Positions 4,658 through 5,450 of a stretch of 5,450 nucleotides of DNA are shown piece after piece. A program made the translations under genes and the position numbers. This DNA is from an uncultured Collinsella sp. (lineage in GTDB: Bacteria > Actinomycetota > Coriobacteriia > Coriobacteriales > Coriobacteriaceae): positions 1-5,450 of the forward strand of contig CABUMU010000121.1 in NCBI GenBank assembly GCA_902492855.1, in the 5' to 3' direction. The stretch's first letter is position 1; each line of letters opens with the position of its first letter. Below the pieces are notes generated by a model. The model saw only the letters and a program-made list of their open reading frames with translations, made no database searches and was not told the DNA's origin.

Positions 4658-5308
4658 CTACCAGACGGTGAACTGGGCGTTTTCTGTGTTCCAATGGACA
4701 TCGCGAACGTAGTCGCGCACGCCCGTCGCATCTCGTGCTTCGAACAACTCAAGAATATGAGCATGTTCGTTGTTGGCTTTATTGAGCAGTTTACACGCCG
4801 TTTCCTGGTCGACAGTTTCGTAATCGCGCTTGATAAAGCAGCGTTCGAGCTGCGAGATCATATCGCGCAGACGGTCGTTGCCGCAGCGGTTGAAGTACGT
4901 TAGATGAAAGTCTCGCTGAATGTCGTCGTACTTTCGGATGAGACCGCCTTGGATCGCGAGGTCCATGGAGCCGACGAGAAATTTAAGCTGCGTAATGTCA
5001 TCGTCGGTTAGGTTCGGACAGGCGAGGTATGCGGCCTGCCCGTCGAGCGGCCCCATAATCTCAAAGACTTCAACGGCGTTTTGCTGATCGAACCCACGGA
5101 CGCGGAATCCGCGGCGGGGGAGATTGTCCAGATAACCGTCGCTTGCGAGCTGGATGAGCGCTTCGCGGACCGGCGTGCGCGACACGCCCATGGCGTCGCA
5201 GATCGCTTGCTCGCTCAGCCGGTCGCCGGCCGAAAGCTCGCCGGCGTCAATACGGCTCGAAATGTAGTCGTATACGTGGTCTTTCAGGGGCCTTCTGAGC
5301 GTTTCCAT
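4658..5308 (-). CDS. GntR-family transcriptional regulator, FadR/FCD subfamily
   Basis: DNA-binding regulator of 216 residues. The N-terminal winged HTH (about 5-72) shows LKDHVYDYISSRI, LSEQAICDAMGVSRTPVREAL and LASDGYL, ending in the wing PRRGFRV, a textbook GntR pattern. The C-terminal all-helical FCD effector domain covers about 78-206, with FH (H135) followed by CGND, EHAHILELFEARD (H182) and RDVHW (H205). These are the three histidines that hold a metal in many FCD proteins. The position four residues before the first His, usually Asp or Asn, is Gln131, so metal binding may be altered. The effector is unknown; family members often sense carboxylic acids or sugar acids. AAGGAA (5318-5323) lies nine bases before ATG 5308. 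The gene converges on the hydrolase, and its stop codon abuts the 62-bp repeat array. Regulation of that hydrolase is possible but unproven. Confidence 0.9.
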   Translation of the reverse strand: METLRRPLKDHVYDYISSRIDAGELSAGDRLSEQAICDAMGVSRTPVREALIQLASDGYLDNLPRRGFRVRGFDQQNAVEVFEIMGPLDGQAAYLACPNLTDDDITQLKFLVGSMDLAIQGGLIRKYDDIQRDFHLTYFNRCGNDRLRDMISQLERCFIKRDYETVDQETACKLLNKANNEHAHILELFEARDATGVRDYVRDVHWNTENAQFTVW

Positions 5309-5373
5309 GAGCCTATGTTCCTTAACGGTATATTTCTAAAAGCAAATACGTTTCACTTGAATAGCTCAGTTGA

Positions 5374-5379
5374 ATTATA
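5374..5379 (-). promoter_or_regulatory. -10 box of the GntR gene promoter
   Basis: A perfect TATAAT on the minus strand. The -35 region at 16 to 18 bases spacing is poor (at best 3 of 6), which suggests a weak or activator-dependent promoter. Transcription would begin near 5367, giving a leader of about 59 nt. Confidence 0.55.
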
Positions 5380-5416
5380 GAACGACCAGCTAAATCATGC
5401 TACTTTGCGCCGATAC

Positions 5417-5432
5417 GTAAGAATACGCTTAC
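5417..5432. promoter_or_regulatory. GTAAG-N6-CTTAC dyad upstream of the GntR gene
   Basis: Inverted repeat with 5-base arms (5417-5421 and 5428-5432) and GT/AC ends, as often seen in GntR-family operators. It sits upstream of the proposed -35 position, about 50 to 65 bases before the transcription start. It could serve autoregulation or an undisplayed divergent gene beyond the window edge. Short arms make chance occurrence quite possible. Confidence 0.25.
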
Positions 5433-5450
5433 CGAAGAAAACCTACCGTT

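Noticed and set aside
4646..4658. Possible seventh copy of the 14-nt motif (GGGTATCGTTTCC)
   Set aside because: Its position matches the AGGG...TCG...TT linker of the other units, not the 31-bp motif pitch, so it is better read as the third linker.
4247..4764. Minus-strand open frames across the repeat region
   Set aside because: They run through 62-bp repeats, whose length is not a multiple of three, lack convincing ribosome binding sites (one starts at TTG), and overlap the 3' ends of both flanking genes.
5324..5450. Inverted 7-mers AACGGTA (5324-5330) and TACCGTT (5444-5450)
   Set aside because: Short arms 113 bases apart at the window edge; expected by chance and without supporting context.

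Overview
The window comes from a high-GC Gram-positive actinobacterium. It most resembles a gut member of the Coriobacteriia such as Collinsella. That placement is an inference from the GC-rich, G/C-ending codon use, the dedicated AsnRS, the free-standing Crr-type PTS IIA protein and the overall protein style; no database search was possible. It is an ordinary chromosomal stretch of five complete genes, mostly single-gene transcription units, with unusually structured intergenic DNA. No RNA gene, transposase, phage gene or CRISPR array was seen.

Layout. 23-808 (-) encodes a HTH/WYL-type transcriptional regulator, with a leader that could fold over its own ribosome binding site. 809-1066 holds that leader, a block of direct and inverted repeats, and the strong terminator of the next gene. 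1067-2470 (-) is asnS, asparaginyl-tRNA synthetase, with its own extended -10 promoter. 2581-2614 is the terminator of the following gene. 2652-3215 (-) is crr, a soluble glucose-type PTS IIA protein. The divergent intergenic region 3216-3458 carries promoters for crr (-) and the hydrolase (+), a GAAACGTTTC palindrome in the crr leader, and a TTCAAG-N9-CTTGAA dyad at the hydrolase promoter. 3459-4358 (+) is a cytoplasmic alpha/beta hydrolase of the acetyl-esterase type. 4658-5308 (-) is a FadR-type (FCD) GntR regulator with a consensus -10 box upstream.

The most unusual stretch is the 300-bp gap between the convergent hydrolase and GntR genes. It contains two different repeat systems. The first is a pair of interleaved inverted repeats (4388-4468). 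The second is three tandem units of about 62 bp (4473-4657), in which a 14-nt motif occurs six times in strictly alternating orientation at about 31-bp pitch, like a bacterial BIME/REP array. The array ends exactly at the GntR stop codon.

The genes do not form one pathway. Plausible links are carbohydrate sensing (crr, a LacI/CcpA-like site) and local control of the hydrolase by the convergent GntR regulator, but both are inferences.
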